Assembly (NCBI RefSeq): GCF_017355985.1
Contig: NZ_JAFIQU010000013.1
Span: 62,001-126,000 of the forward strand
DNA length: 64,000 nucleotides
Direction of reading: 5' to 3'
Origin: Arenibaculum pallidiluteum
Lineage (GTDB): Bacteria > Pseudomonadota > Alphaproteobacteria > Azospirillales > Azospirillaceae
Part shown: positions 1 through 8,056 of the stretch, one piece after another
How the letters are laid out: each line of letters opens with the position of its first letter
How positions within the stretch are numbered: position 1 is the first letter of the stretch
Made by a program: the position numbers and the translations under genes
The notes under the pieces: model-generated
What the model was told of the DNA's origin: nothing
Database searches by the model: none
What the model saw: only the letters and a program-made list of their open reading frames with translations

Positions 1-2
1 AC

Positions 3-383
3 CGAATGTCGACCGAAGCCCTGGTCCCGGCGCTCCACTTGGTGCTGACGGGCGAAGCCGTGCTGCCTTCGGAGATCGCCTCCCTCCTGCTGGCCGAGGA
101 TCGCGATGGCGGCGACGATCCCTCAGTCGCCCAGGCGGCACCCGAGCCCGGTTTCCAACTGCTGGGGCTGCCCGGGCTCGTCGAGCGCGACGTCCGCGTG
201 CTGTCGCTGGTTGCGCACGGACGCAGCAACAAGGAAATCGCGCGCCATCTCGGCACGACCGAGGAGATGGTGAAGCTCTATCTCCGCCAGATCATGGCCA
301 AGATCAACGCCCGCAACCGCACTCAGGCGGCAGTCTGGGCCATGCAGAACGGCTTGGCCGAGCGCGGCGAGCCGACCTCCTGA
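3..383 (+). CDS. LuxR/NarL-type response regulator, C-terminal part (cut by window start)
   Basis: DNA-binding end of a NarL/FixJ-type transcription regulator. The visible protein has a linker with the pattern GEAVLPSEIASLLL, which in this family joins the receiver domain to the effector domain. A LuxR helix-turn-helix follows at about residues 58-115 (VLSLVAHGRSNKEIARHLG, then TEEMVKLYLRQIMAKI). The reading frame is open to the left edge, so the ATG at position 6 is probably internal and the receiver domain with its phospho-accepting Asp lies outside the window. The targets are unknown. The neighbouring DUF892 gene is on the same strand but separated by about 190 nt, so co-transcription is not evident. 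Confidence 0.8.
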   Translation, partial: RMSTEALVPALHLVLTGEAVLPSEIASLLLAEDRDGGDDPSVAQAAPEPGFQLLGLPGLVERDVRVLSLVAHGRSNKEIARHLGTTEEMVKLYLRQIMAKINARNRTQAAVWAMQNGLAERGEPTS

Positions 384-574
384 GCCCTGGCTGAGAATTG
401 AGCCGTAGCTGAACCCCGAGCCGGCCCGGCGCGCCCGCGCCCGTCCACGGTCTCCGTCCATCCTTGCGTACAGGACACGCATCGCCCGCGCGACGAACAG
501 GCGACCCCGTTGTTGTCTGCGTTCCACCGGCCCCTCGCGAGGGGAGGCCGGGCAACCGCTCACGGGAGACCCCG

Positions 575-1072
575 ATGTCCGAACAAGCGCTCAAGGACCT
601 TCTGATCGAAGAGCTGCAGGATACCTACAGCGCCGAGACGCAGATCACCGAGGCCCTTCCGAAAATGGCCCAGGCCGCATCCTCGCCACAGCTGAAGCAG
701 GCGTTCGAGACTCACCTCCGCGAGACCGAGGGCCAGATCCGCCGGCTCGAGCAGATCTTCCAGATCCTCGGTGCCCAGCCCGGCGGGAACACCTGCGAGG
801 CGACGCAGGGCCTCATCGAGGAGGCCGAGGAGATCATGGGAGAGGATCATCCGCCCGAGGTTCTGGACGTGGCCCTCGTCATGGCGGCCCAGAAGGTCGA
901 GCACTACGAGATCGCCAGCTACGGCTCCCTGCGCACCCTCGCCCAGACCTGCGGCATGGACGATATCGCCCGCCTGCTCGAGCAGACGCTCGAGGAGGAG
1001 AAGGCGACCGACCAGAAGCTGAACCAGCTGGCCGAGGGCGACATCAACCAGCGCGCCTTCAAGGCCGCCTGA
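575..1072 (+). CDS. YciE/YciF-like ferritin-like stress protein (DUF892)
   Basis: A 165-residue all-helical protein of the DUF892 (YciE/YciF) ferritin-like family, which is associated with general and osmotic stress responses; the biochemical role is not settled. The sequence shows the family start LIEELQDTYSAETQITEALPK and regularly spaced Glu/His residues (ETHLRETEGQ, KVEHYEIASYG, EEEKATDQKL) in a four-helix bundle pattern. The open frame extends upstream to 464, but the ATG at 575 has a GGGAG ribosome site about 8 nt before it and starts exactly where the family starts. The gene stands alone and a strong hairpin follows the stop. No frameshift or missing segment is visible. Confidence 0.88.
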   Translation: MSEQALKDLLIEELQDTYSAETQITEALPKMAQAASSPQLKQAFETHLRETEGQIRRLEQIFQILGAQPGGNTCEATQGLIEEAEEIMGEDHPPEVLDVALVMAAQKVEHYEIASYGSLRTLAQTCGMDDIARLLEQTLEEEKATDQKLNQLAEGDINQRAFKAA

Positions 1073-1083
1073 CGCTTCGCGCA

Positions 1084-1119
1084 GCGCCCCCGGGGCCGGT
1101 GCACCGGCCCCGGGGGCGC
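1084..1119 (+). terminator. Perfect 36-bp GC palindrome after the DUF892 gene
   Basis: A fully self-complementary segment beginning GCGCCCCCGGGGCCGG and centred on GTGCAC lies 11 nt after the DUF892 stop. It is followed by GCCCTTTC, so only a weak T tract is present. It would form a very stable hairpin and most likely acts as a terminator or mRNA-stabilising end. Its perfect symmetry means it could also terminate from the other side. Confidence 0.6.
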
Positions 1120-1210
1120 GCCCTTTCGGCCTACCAAGCCGGACACAATCCGGCCTCGCTCAGCCGCCCGCGCCCTTGACGGCGTAGCTGGAGAGCACTG
1201 GCCCGCACCC

Positions 1211-2015
1211 TTGAACGCCGACGCGTGTCAGGAATGCGGGGCAAAGCGGTTCCGGCTATCCCGTGCCCCGCTCGCCGAACTTGGCGCCTTCATCGCAGTT
1301 GCGCGCGGACGCAGCTTGGCTGATCGCGACCGTAGGCCCGCATCTGGAGGAGATCGAGACAGGCCTGGCCGCCTTGTCCGAGCTTCGCGACAAGCCGGCC
1401 GGCATCATCCGCCTCACTGCTGTGGACCACGCGGCAGAAACGATCCTCTGGCCCTCGCTTGCAAATTTCCTGGCCGAGTACCCGGATGCCCAGGTCGACT
1501 TGGTCGTCGACAACATGCTCCGGGACATCGTTGCCGAGCGCTTCGACGCCGGCATCCGGATGGGCGAGCGTGTCGCCCGCGACATGATCGCCGTGCGGAT
1601 CGGACCCGAAATCCGCATGGCCGCCGTTGCCACGCCCGCCTACTTCAAGAAGCGCCGCAAGCCGAAGGTCCCTCAGGATCTAGCGACGCATAGCTGCATC
1701 AATCTACGCCTGCCCACACTGGGCGAAGTCTATGCCTGGGAATTCGAGCAGGGCACGCGTGAGATCAACGTGCGCGTCGAAGGGCAGCTGACCGCCAACG
1801 ACATCGTGGTGATCAGGAACGCCGCGCTTCATGGCCTCGGCATTGCGTTAATGCCCGAAGATGTGGCGCAACCCCATCTGGATTCCGGTGGCCTGGTCCG
1901 TGTGCTGGCGGACTGGACGCCGCCATTTCCCGGCTACCACCTGTATTATCCCAGTCGGCGGCAGCAATCGCCCGCTTTCGCCCTGCTCGTCGAGGCGCTG
2001 CGCTATCGTGGATGA
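1211..2015 (+). pseudogene. LysR-family regulator with the helix-turn-helix deleted and frame shifted
   Basis: The long frame (1263-2015) encodes a complete LysR substrate-binding domain: LRDKPAGIIRL linker, LANFLAEYPDAQVDLVVD, RFDAGIRMGE, RDMIAVRIGP, and the end PPFPGYHLYYPSRRQQSPA. No DNA-binding domain is joined to it. The first residues of a LysR protein (SRAPLAELGAFIAVARGRS) occur in a different frame just upstream (about 1258-1315), directly abutting the stretch WLIATVGPHLEEIE. In intact relatives that stretch follows the recognition helix by about 50 residues. The simplest reading is an internal deletion of about 50 codons near 1312-1320 that also changed the frame. Any surviving translation product could bind an effector but not DNA. 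Confidence 0.82.
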
Positions 2016-2414
2016 CGGAACATCCGTTTTCGATCCTGACCACCGGAAACCGGACCGGCCCGGTGCCGGCCACACTCGGTCATGCTGACCTATTTCGCGC
2101 CTAGCAAATATCTGTGCCCGCTCCATGTGCTGTCCCCTTGGCAGCGTCTTCCGAAGCGGCCCCCTCCCGCGCGGCTCCGTGCCGGTCGAGGATCCCCGCC
2201 GCGCGCCGCCGGCGCAGCGAAGATCGCCCGCCCGGCCCCCGCGGCCTGACGCGACCTCGGACCGGACGGCACCCGCCGCGGAGCACATCCCAAGTCCCCA
2301 AGGGCACGTCCCGTCCCCCGCGAAGGGGACAGAATTCGTTTGTTGACGGGGCGCATCGTAGGCGAAACAAACGTCTGCGGGCGCGACGCGCCCACGGATT
2401 CGGGAGGGATTGCA
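2016..2414. other. Intergenic region upstream of the monooxygenase operon
   Basis: About 400 nt without a convincing gene. The short frames here have no recognisable protein and poor start sites. A TTGACG hexamer at about 2343 could be a -35 element, but no good -10 is seen at 17 nt. A small hairpin GGGCGC-GAC-GCGCCC lies at about 2379-2393. The monooxygenase ribosome site GGGAGGG is at the right end. The promoter and operator of the 2415-5290 operon should lie here. Confidence 0.4.
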
Positions 2415-4082
2415 ATGACCGGATCGTCGGCGCGCGTGCAGACCGGCGGCTACGACTTGCCCGTCTACGACTACGTTCGTCCACCCGAGCTGGCGGGCGG
2501 CCCGCGGCGGCGCTATCCCGTCGTGATCGTCGGCGGCGGCCTGTCGGGGCTGACCGCGGCCTGCGACCTCGCCTGCCGGGGGATTGAGGCGGTCCTGCTG
2601 GACGAGGACGACACGATCGGCGTGCGCGGCGCGTCCAGCCGGGGCATCTGCTACGCCCAGAAGAGCCTCGAGATCTTCGACCGGCTCGGCATATACCAGC
2701 GCATCCGGGACAAGGGCATCACCTGGTCCGTCGGCAAGGTCGTCGAGGGCGAGGAGGTCCTCTACAGCTTCGACCTCGCGCCGGGGAGCGCCTCGGCCCA
2801 GCCGCCCTTCATCAACATCCAGCAGTTCTACGTCGAGTGGTTCCTGGTCGACCGGATCCGTGAGCTCGGCCGCACCGACCTGCGCTGGAAGAACCGCGTC
2901 ACGGCGGTCCGCCAGGGCGCGGAGCATGCGGTGCTCAGCGTCGAGACGCCCGATGGCGCCTACGAGATCGAGGCGGACTGGGTCGTCGACGCCACCGGCC
3001 TCGCCAGCCCGATCCGCGACGGGCTCGGCCTTCCGACCCATCCCGAGCGCGGCGAGGATCGCTGGTGCATCTCGGACGTGCGGTTCCGCAAGCCCTTGCC
3101 GACCGAGCGCTGGACCTGGGTCGAGGCGCCGTTCAACGAGAACCGCGCGGTCTGGCAGCACCTGATGGCGGACGGAGTCTGGCGCATCGACTACCAGATG
3201 GCGCCCAATGCGGATCCCGCCGAGGTCAGCCGCACCGAGGTCGCTGAGGCGCGGCTGCGCGCCCATCTGGGCCCGGAGGTCGAATTCGAGGTGGTCTGGG
3301 TCGGCCCCTACTCGTACCGCACGCACCTGATGGACGATTTCCGGTGCGGCCGCGTGCTGTTCATCGGCGATGCCGCCCATGTGATGAGCCCGTTCGGCGC
3401 GCGCGGCGGCAACAGCGGCATCCAGGACGCGGACAATCTCGGCTGGAAGCTGGCGCTGGTCCTTCGAGGCGAGGCACCGGAATCCCTGCTGGACAGCTTC
3501 GACGCCGAGCGCCGTCCCGCCGCCGCGCACAACATCAAGGTCACCAGCCGCACCGGCCGCTTCCTGGCGCCACGCACCGAGATGGAGCGGATCATCCGCA
3601 AGGCCGTGCTCGACCTTTCGACCGAGCACCCCTTCGCCCGGCTGCTGCTGAACACGGGCCGGATGTCCGCGCCCTTCCGCTACGACGCCTCGCCCCTGAA
3701 CACCGGGGCCGAGGGCGAGGCCGTGCCCAATGTCCGGCTCGGCGAAGGGGTGCTGTCGGACCTGCTGCGCGGCGAGGGCGCCGCATTCGTCGCGCTGTGG
3801 GCCCCGGACCCGGCCCAGCCGGGCCTCGCCGCCGCACTGCAGGCCGTCGCCGAGCGGGGCTGGCCCGTCCGCGTCTTCGCCTGCGGGGCCGAGGCGCAGC
3901 CGCTGCCGCATCTGTCCGGCTCCGGCATGGGGCTGCTGGGGCTGACGCCCGGCACGCTGCTGCTGGTGCGTCCGGACCAGCACCTTGCCGCCCGCATCCG
4001 CGACGCCGATCCCGCGGCGCTGGAGGCAGCGCTCGCCAGGGCGCTGTGCCGGGCGCCCTCCGACGCGCTGGCGCGAGCCTGA
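2415..4082 (+). CDS. FAD-dependent aromatic monooxygenase (MhpA/phenol hydroxylase class)
   Basis: A class A flavoprotein monooxygenase of 555 residues, expected to hydroxylate an aromatic ring with NAD(P)H and oxygen. Visible motifs are the Rossmann dinucleotide loop VVIVGGGLSG (about 36-45), the FAD-ribityl GD motif in RVLFIGDAAHVMSPFG (GD at about 318-319) followed by NSGIQDADNLGWKLALVL, and a C-terminal thioredoxin-like extension (about 450-555) as in 3-(3-hydroxyphenyl)propionate hydroxylases. The ATG at 2415 follows CGGGAGGGA; an upstream TTG frame is rejected. It heads an operon with a DUF2783 protein and a metallo-beta-lactamase-fold protein. The substrate cannot be read from sequence; an aromatic acid or phenol is an inference from the family and context. 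Confidence 0.88.
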   Translation: MTGSSARVQTGGYDLPVYDYVRPPELAGGPRRRYPVVIVGGGLSGLTAACDLACRGIEAVLLDEDDTIGVRGASSRGICYAQKSLEIFDRLGIYQRIRDKGITWSVGKVVEGEEVLYSFDLAPGSASAQPPFINIQQFYVEWFLVDRIRELGRTDLRWKNRVTAVRQGAEHAVLSVETPDGAYEIEADWVVDATGLASPIRDGLGLPTHPERGEDRWCISDVRFRKPLPTERWTWVEAPFNENRAVWQHLMADGVWRIDYQMAPNADPAEVSRTEVAEARLRAHLGPEVEFEVVWVGPYSYRTHLMDDFRCGRVLFIGDAAHVMSPFGARGGNSGIQDADNLGWKLALVLRGEAPESLLDSFDAERRPAAAHNIKVTSRTGRFLAPRTEMERIIRKAVLDLSTEHPFARLLLNTGRMSAPFRYDASPLNTGAEGEAVPNVRLGEGVLSDLLRGEGAAFVALWAPDPAQPGLAAALQAVAERGWPVRVFACGAEAQPLPHLSGSGMGLLGLTPGTLLLVRPDQHLAARIRDADPAALEAALARALCRAPSDALARA

Positions 4083-4103
4083 CCGATTCCCGAAGGAAGA
4101 CAC

Positions 4104-4343
4104 ATGCGCACAGACCCGAACATCCCGGATCCCGACGGCTTCTACGAGGCGCTGCTCGACACCCATGCCGGGCTGAGCATCGAGGAGAGCCACGCGCTCA
4201 ACGCGCGGCTCGTCCTGCTGCTGGCCAACCAAATCGGCGATGCGGCCGTCCTGCGCGCCTGCCTCGCGGCGGCCCGCGCCTCGGCCGGCCAGAACCGGGA
4301 CACCGCAAGCCGGGACACGCAGAACCGGGAGACCGCCCGATGA
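4104..4343 (+). CDS. Small DUF2783-type protein
   Basis: A 79-residue acidic protein (DPDGFYEALLDTHAGLSIEE, then SHALNARLVLLLANQIGD) matching the remembered pattern of the DUF2783 family, which is typically encoded between a flavin monooxygenase and an MBL-fold hydrolase. The role is unknown; a helper or subunit of the monooxygenase is possible. The C-terminal tail is a repetitive NRDTASRDTQNRETAR, suggesting duplication of a roughly 7-codon unit. It begins 21 nt after the monooxygenase stop with a GGAAG ribosome site, and its stop overlaps the next start (ATGA), so translation is probably coupled. Confidence 0.75.
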   Translation: MRTDPNIPDPDGFYEALLDTHAGLSIEESHALNARLVLLLANQIGDAAVLRACLAAARASAGQNRDTASRDTQNRETAR

Positions 4344-5290
4344 CCGCCTCCTTCGCCTCGACGGCGGACCTCGCCGAGCAGAAGCCCCGGCTGATCGAGC
4401 TCGCGCGCGACGTCTACGGATTCGTCAGCGACTTCGACCCCAATTGCGGCTTCGTGGTCGGCCCCGAATACGTCGTCGCCATCGACACGCGGGCGACACC
4501 CGCCCTGGCGCGCGAGATGCTGGCCGCCATCGCGCAGGTCACCGACAAGCCCGTGCGCTACGTATTCCTGACCCATTATCACGCGGTCCGCGTGATGGGC
4601 GCCTCCGCCTTCAAGGGCGCGACGATCATCGCCAGCCAGGGGACCCTGGAATGGGTGCTGGAGCGCGGCCAGGCCGACCTGGAATGCGAGGTGCGCCGCT
4701 TTCCGCGCCTGTTCCGCGGCATCGAGGAGGTGCCGGGCCTGACCATGCCCGAGCTGGTCTTCGACAGCCACCTGACCCTGCGCCTCGGCGAGCGCGAGCT
4801 GCATCTGAGCTATCTCGGGCGCGGCCACTCCCACGGGGATGCCGTGTGCTGGATCCCTGACTGCCGGGTGCTGTTCTCTGGCGATCTGGTGGAGAACCGC
4901 TGCGGCGTCTATGCCGGCGACGGCTATGTCGGGGAATGGATCGACACGCTGGGCCGCCTGCGCGCCCTCGGGGCCGAGGTGATGGTGCCCGGCCGGGGCG
5001 CGGCGCTGCAATCGCGCGAGGCCGTGCTCTCGGCCATCGACGGCACGCAGTCCTTCCTCTCGGACCTGCGGGACGTCGTCACAAGGGCGCGCGCCGGCGG
5101 CGCCGACATCAAGGCCTGCTTCGCGGCGGCGGAAGCGGCTATGACGCCGCGCTATGGCGACTGGCCCGTCTTCGCCCATGTCCTGCCCTTCGACGTCGTG
5201 CGCCTGTACGAGGAGCTCGAGGGCGTCCGGGACCCGAGCCTTTGGACCGCGGAGCGCGACCAGAACCTTTGGACCCTGCTGCGGGGCTGA
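4340..5290 (+). CDS. Metallo-beta-lactamase-fold hydrolase lacking the second metal site
   Basis: A 316-residue MBL-fold protein. The metal-binding loop that is usually HxHxDH reads THYHAVRVMG: His79 and His81 are kept, but the Asp-His pair is replaced by Val-Arg. The third histidine (GRGHSHGDAVCW, His163 or His165) and the bridging Asp of FSGDLVE (Asp182) are present, and a late His is at about 280. Only the first metal position looks complete, so the enzyme is mono-metallic or has altered chemistry. The start overlaps the previous stop (ATGA). It is third in the monooxygenase operon, so it may open a ring-cleavage lactone or thioester, or remove a reactive product. This substitution may be normal for the DUF2783-associated subfamily. 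Confidence 0.82.
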   Translation: MTASFASTADLAEQKPRLIELARDVYGFVSDFDPNCGFVVGPEYVVAIDTRATPALAREMLAAIAQVTDKPVRYVFLTHYHAVRVMGASAFKGATIIASQGTLEWVLERGQADLECEVRRFPRLFRGIEEVPGLTMPELVFDSHLTLRLGERELHLSYLGRGHSHGDAVCWIPDCRVLFSGDLVENRCGVYAGDGYVGEWIDTLGRLRALGAEVMVPGRGAALQSREAVLSAIDGTQSFLSDLRDVVTRARAGGADIKACFAAAEAAMTPRYGDWPVFAHVLPFDVVRLYEELEGVRDPSLWTAERDQNLWTLLRG

Positions 5291-5295
5291 TCCCC

Positions 5296-5359
5296 GGCTG
5301 ATCCGGCCTTTTCACGCGACCTGGGTCACTCGGGCCGCGTCACTCCGGCCGGATCAGCC
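5296..5359. terminator. 13-bp inverted repeat between convergent operons
   Basis: GGCTGATCCGGCC at 5296-5308 is exactly repeated in inverse orientation at 5347-5359, with 38 nt between. It spans the gap between the MBL gene stop and the stop of the convergent LuxR gene and extends 20 nt into the latter. It could serve as a bidirectional end-of-transcript structure. There is no T tract, so the termination role is an inference. Confidence 0.4.
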
Positions 5360-6185
5360 TGGGCAGGTTGCGCAGGCACAGCGCGAAGAGCTCGCTCTGC
5401 GAGGAGATGGCGAGCTTCTGGTATGCCCGCTTGCGCAGCGTGATCACGGTCGAGGGCTGGACGCCGAGGTCGAGCGCGATGCCCTCGGTCCGGTAGCCCA
5501 GCAGGATCCGGCTGCACACCGCCTGCTCGCGGGCGGTGAGCCGTCCGCTCGCGAGGTCGATCAGCCGCTCCACGAAGGGCAGCGTCCGCCCCGCGCTGAT
5601 GTCCGCCTGCACGATGTAGTGGGCGCAATGCTGGCGCACGATGCTGGTGAGCAGCGTCGCAAGCCGCGACAGCACCGACACCTCGCCCTGCCGAAATGGT
5701 CCCGAGCGCTGCGTGCGGTAGAGGTTCAGGTAGAAGGCGATGTCGGAGCTGCGCCAGATATACGAGACCTTGTCGACGATTCCGACGGTCGTATAGAAGC
5801 GCTGCGCGTAGCTGCGCGTGGCGAGACGCGTGGGATCGTGCCGGCGGAAGATCACCTTCCGGCTGTTCGTCACGCGGCTGAGCTCGGCGAAGTTCGGGTC
5901 GAAGCGATAGTACTGGCTGACATAGTCCCGGGTCAGCGACCGCGCGACGGACAGGTCGACCCGGCTGGCCACCACCACCGATTTCAGCCCCTCGGGCTGG
6001 GAATAGCTGCTGATCGTGCAGTGGTCGACCGGGACCAGCCCGGCGATCCCGTCCAGGAAGGCCTCGTCGAAGCGCGGCGTGCCGATGGCGGCGATGGCCT
6101 CGGCCAGCGCGCTGAAACGGCCGATCGCGGCGTCGCTCAGCTCGTCCTCGGGCGCGCCAGCCCCGTCCCGGACCTGAACCGTCAT
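5340..6185 (-). CDS. LuxR-family transcriptional regulator
   Basis: A 281-residue regulator with a C-terminal LuxR helix-turn-helix (LTAREQAVCSRILLGYRTEG, then IALDLGVQPSTVITLRKRAY) and an N-terminal domain of about 190 residues without the receiver signature. The N-terminal part (PVDHCTISSYSQPEGL, DYVSQYYRFDP, VDKVSYIWRSSDIAFYLNLYR) resembles the GAF-like sensor of LuxR solo proteins near catabolic genes. The ATG at 6185 follows AGGAG; the frame also extends to 6233. It is divergent from the hydrolase operon and convergent with the monooxygenase operon, so it probably controls one or both. The ligand is unknown and is likely a pathway substrate rather than an acyl-homoserine lactone, since the conserved acyl-HSL pocket pattern was not recognised. 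Confidence 0.82.
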   Translation of the reverse strand: MTVQVRDGAGAPEDELSDAAIGRFSALAEAIAAIGTPRFDEAFLDGIAGLVPVDHCTISSYSQPEGLKSVVVASRVDLSVARSLTRDYVSQYYRFDPNFAELSRVTNSRKVIFRRHDPTRLATRSYAQRFYTTVGIVDKVSYIWRSSDIAFYLNLYRTQRSGPFRQGEVSVLSRLATLLTSIVRQHCAHYIVQADISAGRTLPFVERLIDLASGRLTAREQAVCSRILLGYRTEGIALDLGVQPSTVITLRKRAYQKLAISSQSELFALCLRNLPRLIRPE

Positions 6186-6230
6186 GACCGGATCTCCTGC
6201 TGCTTGTCCCCCTTCAAGGGTACATACACG

Positions 6231-6257
6231 CAAATGCTGGCATCTCTAGCATTTTTG
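6231..6257. promoter_or_regulatory. Candidate operator in the LuxR/hydrolase divergent region
   Basis: CAAATGCT at 6231-6238 is mirrored by AGCATTTTTG at 6248-6257: an inverted repeat with a 9-nt spacer and two extra T in the right arm. It sits in a locally AT-richer patch midway between two divergent starts (6185 and 6305), where an operator for the LuxR protein or a shared promoter would be expected. Confidence 0.45.
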
Positions 6258-6304
6258 CATGGGAACCATCCCGGCCTGCGGCCGGGCTTCAAGGGGAGAT
6301 CCGG

Positions 6305-7423
6305 GTGAGCATGGAACTGGTCGTCATCGACGTGCGTCCCGGCGCCGCGGCCGAGAGCCAGTCGGGCCTGCAGATGCTGCGGCCCCGGATCTACGGCGCG
6401 GCCGCAAGGCCGCCGGGGGCGCGCACGGCGGCCCTGATCATGCACCCGACCAGCAACTTCATGGGGCACTACCTCCTGGAGCCGCTCGCCAAGCGCGGCA
6501 TCGCGGCGCTGGGCCTGAACACGCGCTATCTCGGCAGCGACGTCGTGCTGGTGCTGGAGCGCGCGATCCAGGACATGGGCGCCGGCGTCGCCTGGCTGCG
6601 CAGCCAGGGCTACGAGAGGGTCGTCCTGGTGGGCAATTCGGGCGGGGCCGCGCTCTCGGCATTCTTCCAGGTCCAGGCCGAGGAGCTAACCATTACCGAC
6701 ACGCCGGCCGGCGATCCGGTCGACCTGGTCCCGCAGGACCTTCCGCCGGCCGACGGGATCGTCCTGGCGGCCGCCCATCTCGGCCGGTCGCGGCTGATGG
6801 ACACCTGGATCGACCCGGCCGTGATCGACGAGCGGGACCCGCTCTCGTCGGACCCCGCCATCGACATGTTCAACCCCGAGAACGGCCCGCCCTATTCGGC
6901 GGAGTTCATGGAGCGCTACCGCGCTGCCCAGCGTGCCCGCAACGCCCGCATCGAGGCCTGGGCCCGGGCGCGGCTGCGCCAGCTCCGCGCCCGCGACGGC
7001 GGCCCCCGCGACGAAGCCTTCGTGATCCACCGCACGCTGGCCGACCCGCGCTGCCTGGACCCCGCGATCGATCCCAACGACCGCGCCCCGGGCACCACGG
7101 TCTGGGGGCTCCCGCGGGCGCAGAACTACGCCGCCAACAGCATGGGCCGCTACACTTCGCTCACGGGCTATCTCAGCCAGTGGTCGCAGAGCAGCCGCGG
7201 CGACGGCCCCGCGAACCTCGCCAGGACGCGCTGCCCCGTGCTGCTGCTGGAGTACACGGCGGATTCGTCGGTCTTCCCGTCGGACAACGCCCTCTGGGCG
7301 CAGGCGGCGGGATCCCGGCTGGAGCGCCACTCCGTCAAGGGCGGCAACCACTACCTGACCGGCGCCCCGCACCTGGTCGAGGAGGTCGCCGACCGCATCG
7401 CCGCCTGGACTGCGCGCCTGTGA
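6305..7423 (+). CDS. Alpha/beta hydrolase
   Basis: A 372-residue serine hydrolase of the alpha/beta fold. The nucleophile elbow is VLVGNSGGAALSAF (about 108-118, Ser in GNSGG). The end carries the histidine loop VKGGNHYLTGAPHLVEE, and the acid is probably in LEYTADSSVF. An early His-rich oxyanion region reads ALIMHPTSNFMGHY. GTG at 6305 is 6 nt after GGGGAG; the ATG two codons later (6311) is equally possible. It is followed after 41 nt by a VOC dioxygenase-like gene. The pairing suggests hydrolysis of a ring-cleavage product or of an ester/thioester feeding the pathway; the substrate is not determinable. Confidence 0.82.
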   Translation: MSMELVVIDVRPGAAAESQSGLQMLRPRIYGAAARPPGARTAALIMHPTSNFMGHYLLEPLAKRGIAALGLNTRYLGSDVVLVLERAIQDMGAGVAWLRSQGYERVVLVGNSGGAALSAFFQVQAEELTITDTPAGDPVDLVPQDLPPADGIVLAAAHLGRSRLMDTWIDPAVIDERDPLSSDPAIDMFNPENGPPYSAEFMERYRAAQRARNARIEAWARARLRQLRARDGGPRDEAFVIHRTLADPRCLDPAIDPNDRAPGTTVWGLPRAQNYAANSMGRYTSLTGYLSQWSQSSRGDGPANLARTRCPVLLLEYTADSSVFPSDNALWAQAAGSRLERHSVKGGNHYLTGAPHLVEEVADRIAAWTARL

Positions 7424-7464
7424 GCCCGCCCCGTTTCCCGAACCCCGAGAAGGAGGGATCAGAA

Positions 7465-8010
7465 ATGACTGCCATGTCCGCCCCCGTGTCAGCCCCCGTG
7501 CCCGTCCACGGCCTGCACCATTTCGCCTACCGCTGCCGCGACGCCGAGGAGACGCGCGCCTTCTACGAGGATCTGCTGGGCCTGCCGCTGGCACACGTGA
7601 TCAAGGCCGACCACGTCCCCAGCACGGGCGAGTATTGCCCCTACGTGCACATCTTCTTCCAGATGCAGGACGGCTCCTACATCGCCTTCTTCGACCTCGG
7701 CGACGACGTCGCGCCGGCCCCCTCGCCCAACACGCCGGCCTGGGTGAACCACATCGCGCTGCGAGTCACCTCGGTCGAGGATCTCGAGCGCGCCATGGCG
7801 CGGCTGAAGGCCGCCGGGGTCGAGGTGCTGGGCATCACCGACCACCACATCATCAAGTCCATCTACTTCTTCGACCCCAACGGCCTGCGCGTCGAGCTCA
7901 CGACCATGACCGTCGAGGAGGAGTACATGCAGGAGGCCGCCAGGAGCGCGCATGGCGAGCTCGCGGCATGGAACCAGCACAAGGACGCACGGCGGGCCGG
8001 CGCCCGCTAG
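7465..8010 (+). CDS. VOC-superfamily protein (glyoxalase/extradiol dioxygenase-like)
   Basis: A 181-residue protein with paired beta-alpha-beta-beta-beta modules of the vicinal oxygen chelate superfamily. Likely metal ligands are His in HGLHHFAYRC (about 14-18), His in WVNHIALRV (about 95) and Glu in GLRVELTTM (about 150), all present, so a metal-dependent enzyme is expected. The strong ribosome site AAGGAGGG precedes ATG 7465. It lies between the hydrolase and an AraC regulator. The size fits a single VOC unit rather than a two-domain catechol dioxygenase. It could be a small extradiol dioxygenase or an isomerase. Confidence 0.8.
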   Translation: MTAMSAPVSAPVPVHGLHHFAYRCRDAEETRAFYEDLLGLPLAHVIKADHVPSTGEYCPYVHIFFQMQDGSYIAFFDLGDDVAPAPSPNTPAWVNHIALRVTSVEDLERAMARLKAAGVEVLGITDHHIIKSIYFFDPNGLRVELTTMTVEEEYMQEAARSAHGELAAWNQHKDARRAGAR

Positions 8011-8056
8011 GGGGCCGGGGCGGAGCGCAGCCGCGCAGGCCGGGAGGAAGCCAAGG

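Noticed and set aside
2379-2393. Small hairpin GGGCGC-GAC-GCGCCC as a riboswitch or attenuator
   Set aside because: Too short, and no other conserved structure is seen; such hairpins are frequent in GC-rich DNA.
1848-4232. A 794-codon minus-strand open frame over the LysR and monooxygenase genes
   Set aside because: The product is Arg/Ala/Gly rich without domain signatures; it is an antisense shadow of high-GC genes with clear motifs on the other strand.
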